NCBI RefSeq assembly: GCF_030756675.1
Contig: NZ_JAVBXD010000040.1
Coordinates: 1-40,879, forward strand
DNA: 40,879 bases
From: Bacillus multifaciens
GTDB taxonomy: Bacteria; Bacillota; Bacilli; Bacillales; Bacillaceae_G
Reading direction: 5' to 3'
Below, in pieces: positions 16,405 through 24,706 of this stretch (positions are counted from its first letter, which is position 1; each line of letters starts with the position of its first letter). Position numbers and translations under genes: made by a program. Under the pieces are notes generated by a model. The model had not been told where the DNA came from. It saw nothing but the letters and a program-made list of their open reading frames with translations, and made no database searches.

Positions 16405-17022
16405 ATGGAAAAGCAAACTACACATCATGTGAAAATGACAACAGCAGATCCGTCTGCACTAGGTTTATTTGGACTTGCAATGGTTACACTTGTTGCGTCC
16501 TCACAAAAACTTGGCTTAACAAGTGGTGTTTCATTTGTATTGCCATGGGCGATCTTCTTAGGAGGTTTTGCTCAATTATTTGCTTGCATTAACGATGCAA
16601 AGCACAATAATACATTCGGTACAACAGCGTTTGGTGGATTTGCATTATTTTGGTTTGGCGTTGGTACTTCATGGCTAATTCAACTTGGCGTATTTGGTGA
16701 GCAGTTAGCAGCAACTGTGGATCCAAAACAACTTGGAGTAGCATTTGTTGGTTACTTAATTTTTAGCTTATTTATGACAATTGGTGCAATGGAAACACAT
16801 AAAGTATTATTTACGATTTTTGTACTTATTGATTTCTTATTTATAGGCCTTTCATTTAGTACTTTAGGTGTTATGCCGCATGCCATGCATAAATTAGCAG
16901 CAATTTCTGAACTGTTAATTTCACTACTTTCATTCTACGGATCAGCAGCAGCAGTATTAAACACACATTTCGGAAAAGTTGTATTACCGGTTGGTAAGCC
17001 ATTTGGTATCTTCAAAAAATAA
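16405..17022 (+). CDS. Acetate/succinate permease, GPR1/FUN34/YaaH (SatP) family
   Basis: This 205-residue protein has six hydrophobic segments and the family N-terminal signature DPSALGLFGLAM, a variant of the NPAPLGL motif. Family members such as E. coli SatP move acetate and succinate across the cytoplasmic membrane. I use the ATG at 16405 because AGGAGGG (16394-16400) lies just before it; an upstream ATG at 16369 would overlap the promoter. The right arm of a 12-bp inverted repeat covers the Shine-Dalgarno. It ends in an 18-bp terminator shared with the minus-strand glycosidase gene. Confidence 0.85.
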   Translation: MEKQTTHHVKMTTADPSALGLFGLAMVTLVASSQKLGLTSGVSFVLPWAIFLGGFAQLFACINDAKHNNTFGTTAFGGFALFWFGVGTSWLIQLGVFGEQLAATVDPKQLGVAFVGYLIFSLFMTIGAMETHKVLFTIFVLIDFLFIGLSFSTLGVMPHAMHKLAAISELLISLLSFYGSAAAVLNTHFGKVVLPVGKPFGIFKK

Positions 17023-17041
17023 CAACATAAACGAAACAGAA

Positions 17042-17086
17042 AAGAGCAGTTAAGTATCTGTAGGATACTTAACTGCTCTTTGTTTC
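17042..17086. terminator. Bidirectional terminator with an 18-bp perfect stem
   Basis: AAAGAGCAGTTAAGTATC (17042-17059) and its complement (17065-17082) enclose a 5-base loop. The right arm lies inside the last codons of the minus-strand glycosidase gene. Confidence 0.85.
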
Positions 17087-18181
17087 GTGAGAAGCAACAG
17101 CAGATGGTCCTGTAAATTCCGCAATCTTTGAAGCTTCTGCTGGATGACCGTCAATTGTAACATCTACTTTTTGATTGTTATTGGTAGTTACAACCCAACA
17201 GTTTGGAAGGTAACGAGATTTATGAGAAAGAGTAGAAGGGATGTTTAATATATCTCCTAGGGCATACATAGTTGCAGAAGAACCGCCATCCATAGCCATC
17301 GCATTTTCAGCGCCATTTTCATATAAAAGATCCTGACAATCTTTTAAAGAAGCGCCAATACTGTGCGGTTGTCTACCATCTACGATAAGAAACATAATTG
17401 AGCCATCTTTTTTCTGAGCCATAATGCTTCGCGGGCCATATCCCCAGCCACCATCATTCGTCAGCATTTTTTCACCATTTACGATAAGTTGTGGCATAAA
17501 ACCAGCTGCAGAAACAATATTTTTATTCAATAATTGCTGTGCAGAGTAGTCGCCTGTTATCATTTGTCCATATTTTGTTAAACCAGTAATAATAGCTGGT
17601 GTATTCTCATTTTGAGGCGTATGAATAATTTGCCCGTTTTCAATTACAATACCTAGACCAACTTTACCGCCACCGTGGCCTGTTTCATCTGAAAATCCAC
17701 TTGCATTTACCGCAGCAAGCGCGTGATTCCGCTTTGCCATCACGTAAATTTTTTCACCGACATCGCTACCTTGTGTACCTTGCTGTGTTACAAGTTTTAC
17801 ATTAAGAGGATTACTAATTGTCATAAGTTTGCCTTCAAAATAATGATCCTCATATTTTTTTTGAATGGTTTCAATTTTTACGTGAAGCGGCATATGCTTT
17901 TTTGCTTCTAATTGTTGTTTTGTAAGTTTTTGAAGCCCATCAGATTGGCTGTTTTTCCATTTTGGATTATTAATTGAATTTGAAATATCATTTAATTCTT
18001 GTTGAGATAAAAATGTGAATTTTGCTAAATCACGATGTTGTGAAGTTAAGATACTTTCCGCAGCAATTACACGTAATTTATGTCCATACGGCGTACCAAA
18101 CAGAACACCAGCACCAATTACAATGAAAACAAGTAATAAAATGGAGGATATTTTTATTGCCTTTTTTAAATATTTTTTCAT
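17069..18181 (-). CDS. Phosphodiester glycosidase family protein (NAGPA domain)
   Basis: The 370-residue protein has an N-terminal transmembrane anchor (residues 10-30) and an extracellular domain. Typical NAGPA stretches are AAVNASGFSDETGHGGG, GYGPRSIMAQKKDGSIMFLI, VDGRQPHSIGASLKDCQDLL and AMAMDGGSSATMY. The human relative removes N-acetylglucosamine from phosphodiester-linked mannose. Bacterial members are thought to act on wall polymers or exopolysaccharide phosphodiesters, and the substrate here is unknown. The start is ATG with AGAGGAG upstream. It is monocistronic. Confidence 0.85.
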   Translation of the reverse strand: MKKYLKKAIKISSILLLVFIVIGAGVLFGTPYGHKLRVIAAESILTSQHRDLAKFTFLSQQELNDISNSINNPKWKNSQSDGLQKLTKQQLEAKKHMPLHVKIETIQKKYEDHYFEGKLMTISNPLNVKLVTQQGTQGSDVGEKIYVMAKRNHALAAVNASGFSDETGHGGGKVGLGIVIENGQIIHTPQNENTPAIITGLTKYGQMITGDYSAQQLLNKNIVSAAGFMPQLIVNGEKMLTNDGGWGYGPRSIMAQKKDGSIMFLIVDGRQPHSIGASLKDCQDLLYENGAENAMAMDGGSSATMYALGDILNIPSTLSHKSRYLPNCWVVTTNNNQKVDVTIDGHPAEASKIAEFTGPSAVASHETKSS

Positions 18182-18464
18182 TCTGAAAACTCCTCTTATA
18201 TAATTCAGCTTTTCGTTTTTTATGGTGCAATCACTTCTTATTTAATTAGTGTAGATTCCTTTACAATATGATGATATGAACAATTTGGCAAGTGGAAAAT
18301 ATGAAAGTATATCGTTAAATCATAATGAAAATGGTCAGATTAAAAGTGACGGAAAAATAAGTGTATCTCATGAGGAAAGGTATAGATATAATAGAAGAAA
18401 TTTAGAAATTAAATGAAGTAAAGGATGACAAGGTCTTCTTTACATAAATTTTAAAAATAAAAAT
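18182..18464. other. Intergenic stretch without a recognisable gene
   Basis: This AT-rich gap lies between two divergent transcription units. It should hold the minus-strand promoter of the glycosidase gene. I find no open frame with a ribosome binding site and no clear repeat. Confidence 0.5.
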
Positions 18465-18493
18465 TTGCATTTATGTTAATAAAGGTGTATAGT
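18465..18493 (+). promoter_or_regulatory. Predicted sigma-A promoter of the cold-shock gene leader
   Basis: TTGCAT (18465-18470) and TATAGT (18488-18493) are spaced by exactly 17 bases. Transcription would start near 18500, about 170 bases before the cold-shock start codon. Confidence 0.65.
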
Positions 18494-18538
18494 GAGATTA
18501 AACCATTTTACTTTTAATACCATAGAGATTTAAATAAG

Positions 18539-18594
18539 CTGTAACTTCAGAGGGGATAGCAATTTTAAATCTTCTCTGTGTTGCAGTTTTTTTT
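18539..18594 (+). terminator. Terminator-like hairpin inside the cold-shock gene leader
   Basis: CTGTAAC (18539-18545) pairs with GTTGCAG (18580-18586), and CAGAGGGGA (18548-18556) pairs with TCTTCTCTG (18570-18578). Eight Ts follow. With the promoter at 18465-18493 this would yield a roughly 95-base transcript. It could be a leader attenuated before the cold-shock gene or a separate small RNA. Confidence 0.7.
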
Positions 18595-18668
18595 AATCTG
18601 ATGATTAATTGTAAAGTGGTTGAAAATGGACATGTACATTAAGGTACATATTTTAGGAGGATTTTTTC

Positions 18669-18869
18669 ATGCAAAACGGTAAAGTAAAATGGTTTAACGC
18701 TGACAAAGGTTTCGGTTTCATCGAAGTTGAAGGTGGAGAAGACGTATTCGTTCACTTCTCAGCTATCCAAGGCGACGGCTTCAAAACTTTAGAAGAAGGT
18801 CAAGAAGTTACTTTCGAAGTTGAGCAAGGTAACCGTGGACCACAAGCTACTAACGTAACAAAAAAATAA
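18669..18869 (+). CDS. Cold-shock protein (CspD-like)
   Basis: This 66-residue protein is a single cold-shock domain with both RNA-binding motifs, KGFGFIE (RNP1) and VFVHF (RNP2). It binds single-stranded RNA and DNA and acts as an RNA chaperone. The start [10 protein letters not shown] is closest to Bacillus CspD/CspC, but the cereus group has several paralogues and I do not assign one. AGGAGG lies upstream of the ATG. A small hairpin, ATGTAC/GTACAT, lies just before the ribosome binding site. Codon use is strongly biased, consistent with high expression. It ends in a GC-rich terminator. Confidence 0.95.
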   Translation: MQNGKVKWFNADKGFGFIEVEGGEDVFVHFSAIQGDGFKTLEEGQEVTFEVEQGNRGPQATNVTKK

Positions 18870-18879
18870 TTGAAATGAA

Positions 18880-18907
18880 AGAGAAGGGAACTCCCTTCTC
18901 TTTTTTT
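18880..18907 (+). terminator. Intrinsic terminator of the cold-shock gene
   Basis: AGAGAAGGG and CCCTTCTCT flank a four-base loop, followed by seven Ts. Confidence 0.92.
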
Positions 18908-18991
18908 AGTACCCTAAATATGAGTGATTGTTAATACATTTTAGAAATAAGGGATATACTGTTAAGAAGCGATAAGGAAGAGGTATGTAGT

Positions 18992-19840
18992 ATGTACGAA
19001 CCAAAATATTATATTGTATTTGATATTGAGCGGAATTTTAGACCTTATCAATCAGATGCTCCAACGGAAATAGTTGATATCGGAGCTATTAAGATTGAAG
19101 CAAGTACAATGAACCCCATCGAAATTTTTTCATCATTAGTGAAACTAACGGCATCCCTATCTCGCCATACAACAAAATTAACAGGAATTACAAAACAAGA
19201 TGTAAAAAGTGCAGAAAAATTTCCGAAAGTAATTGAGAGATTTTGTACGTTTCTTGGAGAAGATTATATGTTTGTAACTTGGGGAAAAGAGGATTATGGA
19301 TTTCTAACGGAAGATTGTACACGACATAATGTGAAATGCCCGGATCTTGAGAAAGAAAGAAGATTTGATTTGCAGAGATTTGTATTTCATGCATATAAAG
19401 AATTATTTTTAAATCCACCCAGTTTGAAACTTGCAGTAGCACATTTGAATTTAGAGTGGGAAGGAAAACAACATCGCGCCTTCGACGATGCCAAGAACAC
19501 AGCAAATATTTTTCTTACAGCAGCTAAGCAAAAAGACATCCGTAAACGTTACAAGAGAGATGTGGAAATTATCCTTGTGAAAAATGGTTCTTTGACTGAG
19601 AAGGGTAAAAAGAAAATGAAGAGATGGGTATTTAAAGAGGTAAAAAAAAGAGGACAATCCCAAATGACATGGGATACGTTCATAAATAGTAAGACATGGG
19701 AGAGTGTATCAGAACAATATTATTTTGATCATACGACTTTACTACTACTACAAAATTATTTTCATACTGCTTTAAAAAAAGCAAAGCAGCAACTTCAAAT
19801 ATTGGCTTCAATGAATAACCAAGAGAATAAAACAAAATAG
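18992..19840 (+). CDS. DEDDh 3'-5' exonuclease, ERI-1/KapD-like
   Basis: The 282-residue protein has an N-terminal exonuclease domain of about 185 residues. Motif I is VFDIERN (D and E of DEDD), motif II lies near FVTWGKEDYGFL, and motif III is HRAFDDAKNTA, giving the H...D pair of the DEDDh class. It resembles the ERI-1 type and Bacillus KapD, which inhibits sporulation when overproduced. The extra C-terminal region (about 190-282) is basic and has no motif I recognise. The ATG lies 8-10 bases after AGGAAGAGG-type sequence. It appears monocistronic. Confidence 0.82.
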   Translation: MYEPKYYIVFDIERNFRPYQSDAPTEIVDIGAIKIEASTMNPIEIFSSLVKLTASLSRHTTKLTGITKQDVKSAEKFPKVIERFCTFLGEDYMFVTWGKEDYGFLTEDCTRHNVKCPDLEKERRFDLQRFVFHAYKELFLNPPSLKLAVAHLNLEWEGKQHRAFDDAKNTANIFLTAAKQKDIRKRYKRDVEIILVKNGSLTEKGKKKMKRWVFKEVKKRGQSQMTWDTFINSKTWESVSEQYYFDHTTLLLLQNYFHTALKKAKQQLQILASMNNQENKTK

Positions 19841-20670
19841 GTGCTATAAGAAAAACGGATGTTTTATACTACTGAAAAAGATAGATTATGTGCAATCAGT
19901 GAAGGGGAAAGAATACACTGATTGCAGTTTCATTTGAGATTAGTGAGCTGTTAATAATTACTTCATGCAGGAGAGCTGTTCCGTCCAAAGAAAATAAAAA
20001 GTAACTCCTCTAAACTTCCTGTGGTGCAAATTGGCCTACACGTTTTTCTAATTTCCTCATTAAATAAACATATACATTAAGGTCAAAGACGAAAATTAAC
20101 CCTCCTCATCATACAGATTTTCATATCGATACAAAAGGATAGAAATATAAATTTGCGAAGATAGTATAGCAACTTCTCTTTTTATCATCAATAAACAAGA
20201 GGAAACATCGATTGTGAACTTAAAATAAACTGTAAAATGCTCATTCATCCTGAAAATAATAAGGAATCCTCATTTATCCCGCTATTCAAGCCTCAAGATG
20301 TAGAGAAAAATGAAGAAAATCTCCAGTGATTGCAGTTTCACTTTATTGAACACAGCAATTAATCAAACTATGAAAACGAAGAAACTTGTCTATGAATATT
20401 CCAATACTAGTAAGAATGATTAAATTATTATTTTCGCTTTATATCTGATAAAACACTATTCATTTGTTTAATGGTAAAAATGTAATAAAAAACAGTTAGT
20501 AGTACGCCTCTTGTTAAAACAAAGAAACTCCACTATTCTTCAACAGCTATTCTTTTTTTCAAATGGAATCAATTTATAAAAATATATATTAATCTAGGGT
20601 ACATATGCGAGTGATGAATCATAGAATATGAGATGAAGCGATTTCTAAATTACAGTTAAGGAGAAATAAA
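19841..20670. other. 830-base region without a convincing gene
   Basis: Near its start TGCAATCAGTG (19891-19901) and CACTGATTGCA (19916-19926) form an 11-bp hairpin that may terminate the exonuclease transcript. The 14-base string TGATTGCAGTTTCA occurs at 19919-19932 and again at 20327-20340. An open frame of 44 codons ends at 20329 and has protein-like composition (HPENNKESSFIPLFKPQ), but it has no ribosome binding site and I cannot match it. The region may hold the remains of a lost gene. Confidence 0.45.
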
Positions 20671-21222
20671 ATGAAAGCATATTTTAGTAAAAGAAGAGTC
20701 AGTAGAAGAGATATAGAAAAATATAATCTCATTGGGAGCGGAAAAGATGGGGAAGTATATCAATTAACCGATAATAAATGTGTGAAAATATATTTTATGG
20801 AAGAAACTCAAAAAAAAGAGTTGCAGGCTCTTAAAATTGGACAATCTTCACCTGTTATTCCACGACTTTATGAATATGGAGAAAATTATATCGTTATGGA
20901 GTATGTACAAGGAATTTCACTTGCTCGTTACTTGAAAAAAGAAAAAAAAATTACAGAAGATTTAACTGGAAAAATATTAATAATGTTAAGTGAATTAAAA
21001 AAGATAGGCTTTACACGATGGGATACGGAAGTGAGACATGTTTTAATAAATGAAAATGGTCAGTTAAAAGTAATTGATCATAAAAGAGCTTTTACTTTAA
21101 ATAGAAAGGTTCCTACCAAATTATTAAAAGGGTTTGAGAAATTTGGATTGGCAAACGATTTCTTAAAAGATGTGAAGAATATACAGCCTTCTGTTTACAA
21201 TACATGGATGAAGCGTCAATAA
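20671..21222 (+). CDS. Small protein kinase-like protein with altered active site
   Basis: This 183-residue protein has the front half of a kinase fold: the nucleotide loop GSGKDGEVYQ (22-31), the ATP-anchoring lysine K39 in CVKIYF, and MEYVQG at the hinge. The catalytic loop reads RWDTEVRHVLI, with D118 present but histidine where the metal-binding asparagine is expected. The DFG position reads DHK (136-138). It is short, lacks much of the C-terminal lobe, and resembles small Bacillus kinases such as YrzF. Activity is therefore uncertain. AAGGAGA lies upstream of the ATG. A terminator follows the stop, so it is not part of the downstream glycosyltransferase operon. Confidence 0.75.
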   Translation: MKAYFSKRRVSRRDIEKYNLIGSGKDGEVYQLTDNKCVKIYFMEETQKKELQALKIGQSSPVIPRLYEYGENYIVMEYVQGISLARYLKKEKKITEDLTGKILIMLSELKKIGFTRWDTEVRHVLINENGQLKVIDHKRAFTLNRKVPTKLLKGFEKFGLANDFLKDVKNIQPSVYNTWMKRQ

Positions 21223-21253
21223 AACATGAAGTGCCTTATACTTCATGTTTTTT
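21221..21253 (+). terminator. Intrinsic terminator of the kinase-like gene
   Basis: AAAACATGAAGT (21221-21232) pairs with ACTTCATGTTTT (21240-21251), followed by Ts. The remaining 309 bases before 21563 hold no gene that I can see; they should contain the promoter of the following operon. Confidence 0.88.
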
Positions 21254-21562
21254 CGTAGTTAAACTACCGCTATATTTTTTGATTACTTCTTTTTACAATG
21301 TATGAGTGATAAGGATCCCCTCTGAAAATCGTTAAAAATTCAAAGAAGGAAAGTGGGAGATAACAGTTGGTATGTGCCTAATTAGCAAGAGATTTTCATC
21401 AATGATGAAAAGTTTTCTTTATCACATAGAGAGAAATGCCCATGTAAATGTACGGCTGAAGTAGTGGTTATTAGTAATAAATAAAAACAAGTTTTCCGCT
21501 AATGACAGTTTCTTTTTGTAGTATTAATCATAAATTAAGTAGTACAAGGAGTGAAAATACTA

Positions 21563-22219
21563 ATGAAAGAGTGTATTTTAGTCATTGGCGCACATCCCGA
21601 CGATGAGTTATTAGGATCTGGCGGTACTTTAAAAAGATTAGTAGAAGAAGGACATCAAGTAATTTCAATTATTACTGCTCTAGGAAGAAAAGAGGAAGCA
21701 CATCACATACAGCAACTAGGCCGCTGTGCAAATAAGGAAATTGGTATTGAAGAAGTGATATTCCTCGAACATGCTAATTTAGAGTTAGAATTAATTCCAT
21801 TACATCAATTAACGAAAGAAATTGAACAGTTAATACAAATTCATAAACCAAGCAAAATCTTCACCCATCATTATGGAGATCTGAATATGGATCACTATGT
21901 TACTTTTCAAGCGGTTTTGACTGCGACTCGCCCTCTACCAAACCAACAGCCAATAGAATTGATTACATTTGAAACCGTTTCTTCGAGTGAATGGAATATA
22001 CACACGAATGATAAATCTTTCAAGCCTAATTATTTTGTCAATATTACAGATCAAATAGATTCAAAGATTACGGCGCTTAAACATTATGATGTAGAAATGA
22101 GAGATTTTCCTCATCCGCGTTCATACAAAGGGGTTGAGTATTTAGGGAGGGTTAGAGGAATGACGATTGGCGTACCATACGCCGAAGCGTTTGAAGTAAT
22201 AAGGAGGGTTTGGAAGTGA
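21563..22219 (+). CDS. PIG-L/LmbE family deacetylase
   Basis: The 218-residue protein has the zinc site typical of N-acetylglucosaminyl deacetylases: AHPDDE with H11 and D14, and a second histidine in LNMDH (H111). Relatives remove the acetyl group from GlcNAc in glycolipids, in mycothiol (MshB) and in bacillithiol (BshB) precursors. I use ATG 21563 because AAGGAG lies 11 bases before it, rather than GTG 21551, which is inside that site. Its TGA overlaps the GTG start of the next gene. It is distinct from the bshB2 gene at 38732. With the neighbouring glycosyltransferases it probably acts on a sugar that one of them adds. Confidence 0.85.
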   Translation: MKECILVIGAHPDDELLGSGGTLKRLVEEGHQVISIITALGRKEEAHHIQQLGRCANKEIGIEEVIFLEHANLELELIPLHQLTKEIEQLIQIHKPSKIFTHHYGDLNMDHYVTFQAVLTATRPLPNQQPIELITFETVSSSEWNIHTNDKSFKPNYFVNITDQIDSKITALKHYDVEMRDFPHPRSYKGVEYLGRVRGMTIGVPYAEAFEVIRRVWK

Positions 22220-23541
22220 AAAAGAGATTTGAGTTCCCTTATCCTTATATAATCCAAACATTGGATAAGTATTACGGAGTTAAATCATACTCATTACAAA
22301 AAAAGAAAAGTACAGCAGAAGAACGTTATACAGAGTCAAAGGGGTCTAAAAAGAAGAAACTTTCAATATTAATCGCTACATTTTGGGACTATCCTCATAC
22401 TGGCGGACTATCTAATTATATTACAGCACTTAGTGAAGGATTAAGAAGACAAGGACATCACGTTGATATTATCTCTCCTAATCACTTTTCTAGCAGTCAA
22501 GTGGAGAGGCTTCGCGAAGGGATTGTTCCTGAGTTAAAAAATTTTTTAAAAGAACGATATGGAAGTTATAATAGCACAATTATCAAAAATCAAAGAAATA
22601 TGTATATATATGAAAGAACGATTCGTGAAAATATCAAATTTAAAAAATATGACGTCTTCCATGCGCAAGATTTGTTTACAGCTAATATATTAGGAAGAAT
22701 CAATGAATATTATGGAAAAAAATTGATATTTACTCCCCATGGAATGTTTACTTTTAATCGGGTAAAGTTCGGCATGTTTAAAAAGGATTCAGTAGAAGAA
22801 TTCTACCATATGGCATTAGAAAGAAAAGCAATTGAATTTGCCGATCACCTTATTATTCTCAGTGATTCATTTCGTCGCCCATTAATGAAGTTAGGGGCAA
22901 ATCAAGAGAACATGACAACCGTACTGACAGGTATTGATTATCCTGATAAGTATCAAACAAAAAATACATCTTCAACCCGTAATAAAATTGTTATTACATG
23001 TGTGGCTAGATTAGGACCAAGAAAAGGTCATAATGTATTACTTGACGCCATTTCACAGATGGAAAGCAAATATAAAGATAAAATTAAATTGCTTATTGTC
23101 GGCGATGGTGAGATGAGAGAGAAATTAGAAGAACAGGTTCATTCTTTGAATCTTTCCATGGTGGAATTTTTAGGGCAAAGAGATGATGTACCAGATATTT
23201 TAAGTAAAACAGATATTTTTGTACTTCCAACTTTAAATGATAGCCTCCCAATTTCAATTATTGAGGCAATGCATAGCGGGCTTTGTGTTATTTCGACGCC
23301 ATCAGGAGGTATACCTGAACTTGTTAAAGACTCTAAGACAGGCATTCTTGTCGATGCAGGAGACGCAAATAAACTGGCACGTGCATTACATTCTGTTATT
23401 GCAAATCAGCAGGAGCGGGAAGAGCTGGGGAAAAATGCAAGAAAATTTGCTCAGAAGTATTTAACTAGGGAGACTATGGTAGCAAACATCGAAAACATCT
23501 ACAAAAAGGATTTAAGTAAGGAAGAGTTCAATGAATCATGA
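22216..23541 (+). CDS. GT4-family glycosyltransferase (first of two paralogues)
   Basis: This 441-residue enzyme has a GT-B fold. An N-terminal extension of about 48 residues precedes the first strand (LSILIATFWDYP) and the glycine-rich loop HTGGLSNYIT. The C-terminal domain has VARLGPRKGHN, LLIVGDGEMREKL and the nucleotide-sugar site PISIIEAMHSG with an aspartate eight residues before the glutamate. It should transfer a sugar from a nucleotide donor to an unknown acceptor. AGGAGGG (22201-22207) places the start at GTG 22216, overlapping the deacetylase stop. It overlaps the following ATP-grasp gene by 11 bases. Confidence 0.85.
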   Translation: MKKRFEFPYPYIIQTLDKYYGVKSYSLQKKKSTAEERYTESKGSKKKKLSILIATFWDYPHTGGLSNYITALSEGLRRQGHHVDIISPNHFSSSQVERLREGIVPELKNFLKERYGSYNSTIIKNQRNMYIYERTIRENIKFKKYDVFHAQDLFTANILGRINEYYGKKLIFTPHGMFTFNRVKFGMFKKDSVEEFYHMALERKAIEFADHLIILSDSFRRPLMKLGANQENMTTVLTGIDYPDKYQTKNTSSTRNKIVITCVARLGPRKGHNVLLDAISQMESKYKDKIKLLIVGDGEMREKLEEQVHSLNLSMVEFLGQRDDVPDILSKTDIFVLPTLNDSLPISIIEAMHSGLCVISTPSGGIPELVKDSKTGILVDAGDANKLARALHSVIANQQEREELGKNARKFAQKYLTRETMVANIENIYKKDLSKEEFNES

Positions 23542-24706
23542 GCATGCAGCAGTTGTACTGGATTTAAGTGCAAATGGAATTGGGATTATTAGAAGTTTGG
23601 CGAGAAAAGGAATTAGCGTTTATGCATTTGATGTAGAGAAACCTTATAAAATAGGAAAATCGCGCCTTGCTACATGCGGAATATGCCCAAGCCCTTTGTA
23701 TGAAGAAAATGAATTACTAATTTTTCTAATCAACTTGGCTAAAGAATTTAAAGTGAAACCTGTTTTGTATACAGGGGCAGATGATTATGTGATATTCATT
23801 TCAAAATATCGAATGGAGCTCTCTAACTACTTTTTATTTTTGTTCCCTGAACATTCGTTGATTGAAGAAACACTAAATAAACAAAAAGCATATGAACTAG
23901 CAGTCAAACATAATATTCCGTGTCCTAAAACGTATGTAATTACGAAACAAGAACAATTGGAAGAAGCAATATTGAACGTTGATTTTCCATGTATATTAAA
24001 GCCGGTTTTGGGTCATGAGTTTCGAAAAAAGATAAACCAAAAGGCTATTCTCATTCAGAATGCAGATCAACTGAGAAATGAGTATCAATCATATCGACAG
24101 CATGGAAAGCTCATAATTCAAGAAATTATTCCTGGTGACAATCAATGCTTTTATAAAGTTGCGACATTTTATGACGACAACATGGAGTTGCTTGCGTTAT
24201 TTTCCTTACAAAAAAATCATCAATTCCCAGCTGAATTTGGAACAGGAGCGCACATTGTTAGTAAACAAGTACCAGAATTAGTAGATATATGCTTGCCTTT
24301 TTTTAAAAACATTGGTCTTAAAGGTATTGCTATGGCTGAGTTTAAAAAGGATCCTCGGGATGGTGTTTATAAATTTATTGAAATAAACCCGCGCTTTTGG
24401 TTAACTCATAGTCTCACAGGGCCAGCTGGCATCGATTTTGTTTACATGTATTATTTATATTTGACAAAGCAAAATCCAACGCCGAGACTCAAACAAATAG
24501 ACGGTATTAAATGGATTTATCTTGTTCGATATTATTTAACATTTCGTCATAAGAAAAAAAGAGCTGAAATGAAATGGAAAGACTTTTATAAAGGATTGAG
24601 AGGTAAAAAAGAGTTTGCTTTGTTTGCGTGGGATGACCCAATGCCATTCATTAGAAGCACATGGTCTCACTTGGTAAATGCCTGGAAACGAAAGCGAAAG
24701 GAATGA
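23531..24706 (+). CDS. ATP-grasp family carboxylate-amine ligase-like protein
   Basis: The 391-residue protein starts with a Rossmann-like preATP-grasp segment (AVVLDLSANGIGIIRSLARK). The ATP-grasp core includes FPCILKPVLGHEFR, which carries the ATP lysine, then LIIQEIIPGDN at the hinge and YKFIEINPRFWL with the magnesium-binding glutamate and asparagine. Such enzymes join a carboxylate to an amine through an acyl phosphate. The basic C-terminal 80 residues are outside the core. The ATG overlaps the end of the glycosyltransferase gene. A free amine made by the deacetylase is an attractive but unproven acceptor. Confidence 0.8.
   Translation: MNHEHAAVVLDLSANGIGIIRSLARKGISVYAFDVEKPYKIGKSRLATCGICPSPLYEENELLIFLINLAKEFKVKPVLYTGADDYVIFISKYRMELSNYFLFLFPEHSLIEETLNKQKAYELAVKHNIPCPKTYVITKQEQLEEAILNVDFPCILKPVLGHEFRKKINQKAILIQNADQLRNEYQSYRQHGKLIIQEIIPGDNQCFYKVATFYDDNMELLALFSLQKNHQFPAEFGTGAHIVSKQVPELVDICLPFFKNIGLKGIAMAEFKKDPRDGVYKFIEINPRFWLTHSLTGPAGIDFVYMYYLYLTKQNPTPRLKQIDGIKWIYLVRYYLTFRHKKKRAEMKWKDFYKGLRGKKEFALFAWDDPMPFIRSTWSHLVNAWKRKRKE

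Noticed and set aside
16344-16592. 82-codon frame overlapping the acetate permease start
   Set aside because: It begins at the promoter and runs in another frame through a clearly coding permease gene.
21563-22219. Assignment of this deacetylase as BshB1 of bacillithiol synthesis
   Set aside because: It lacks the bshA and mgsA neighbourhood expected for BshB1 and sits among glycosyltransferases; only the family can be claimed.
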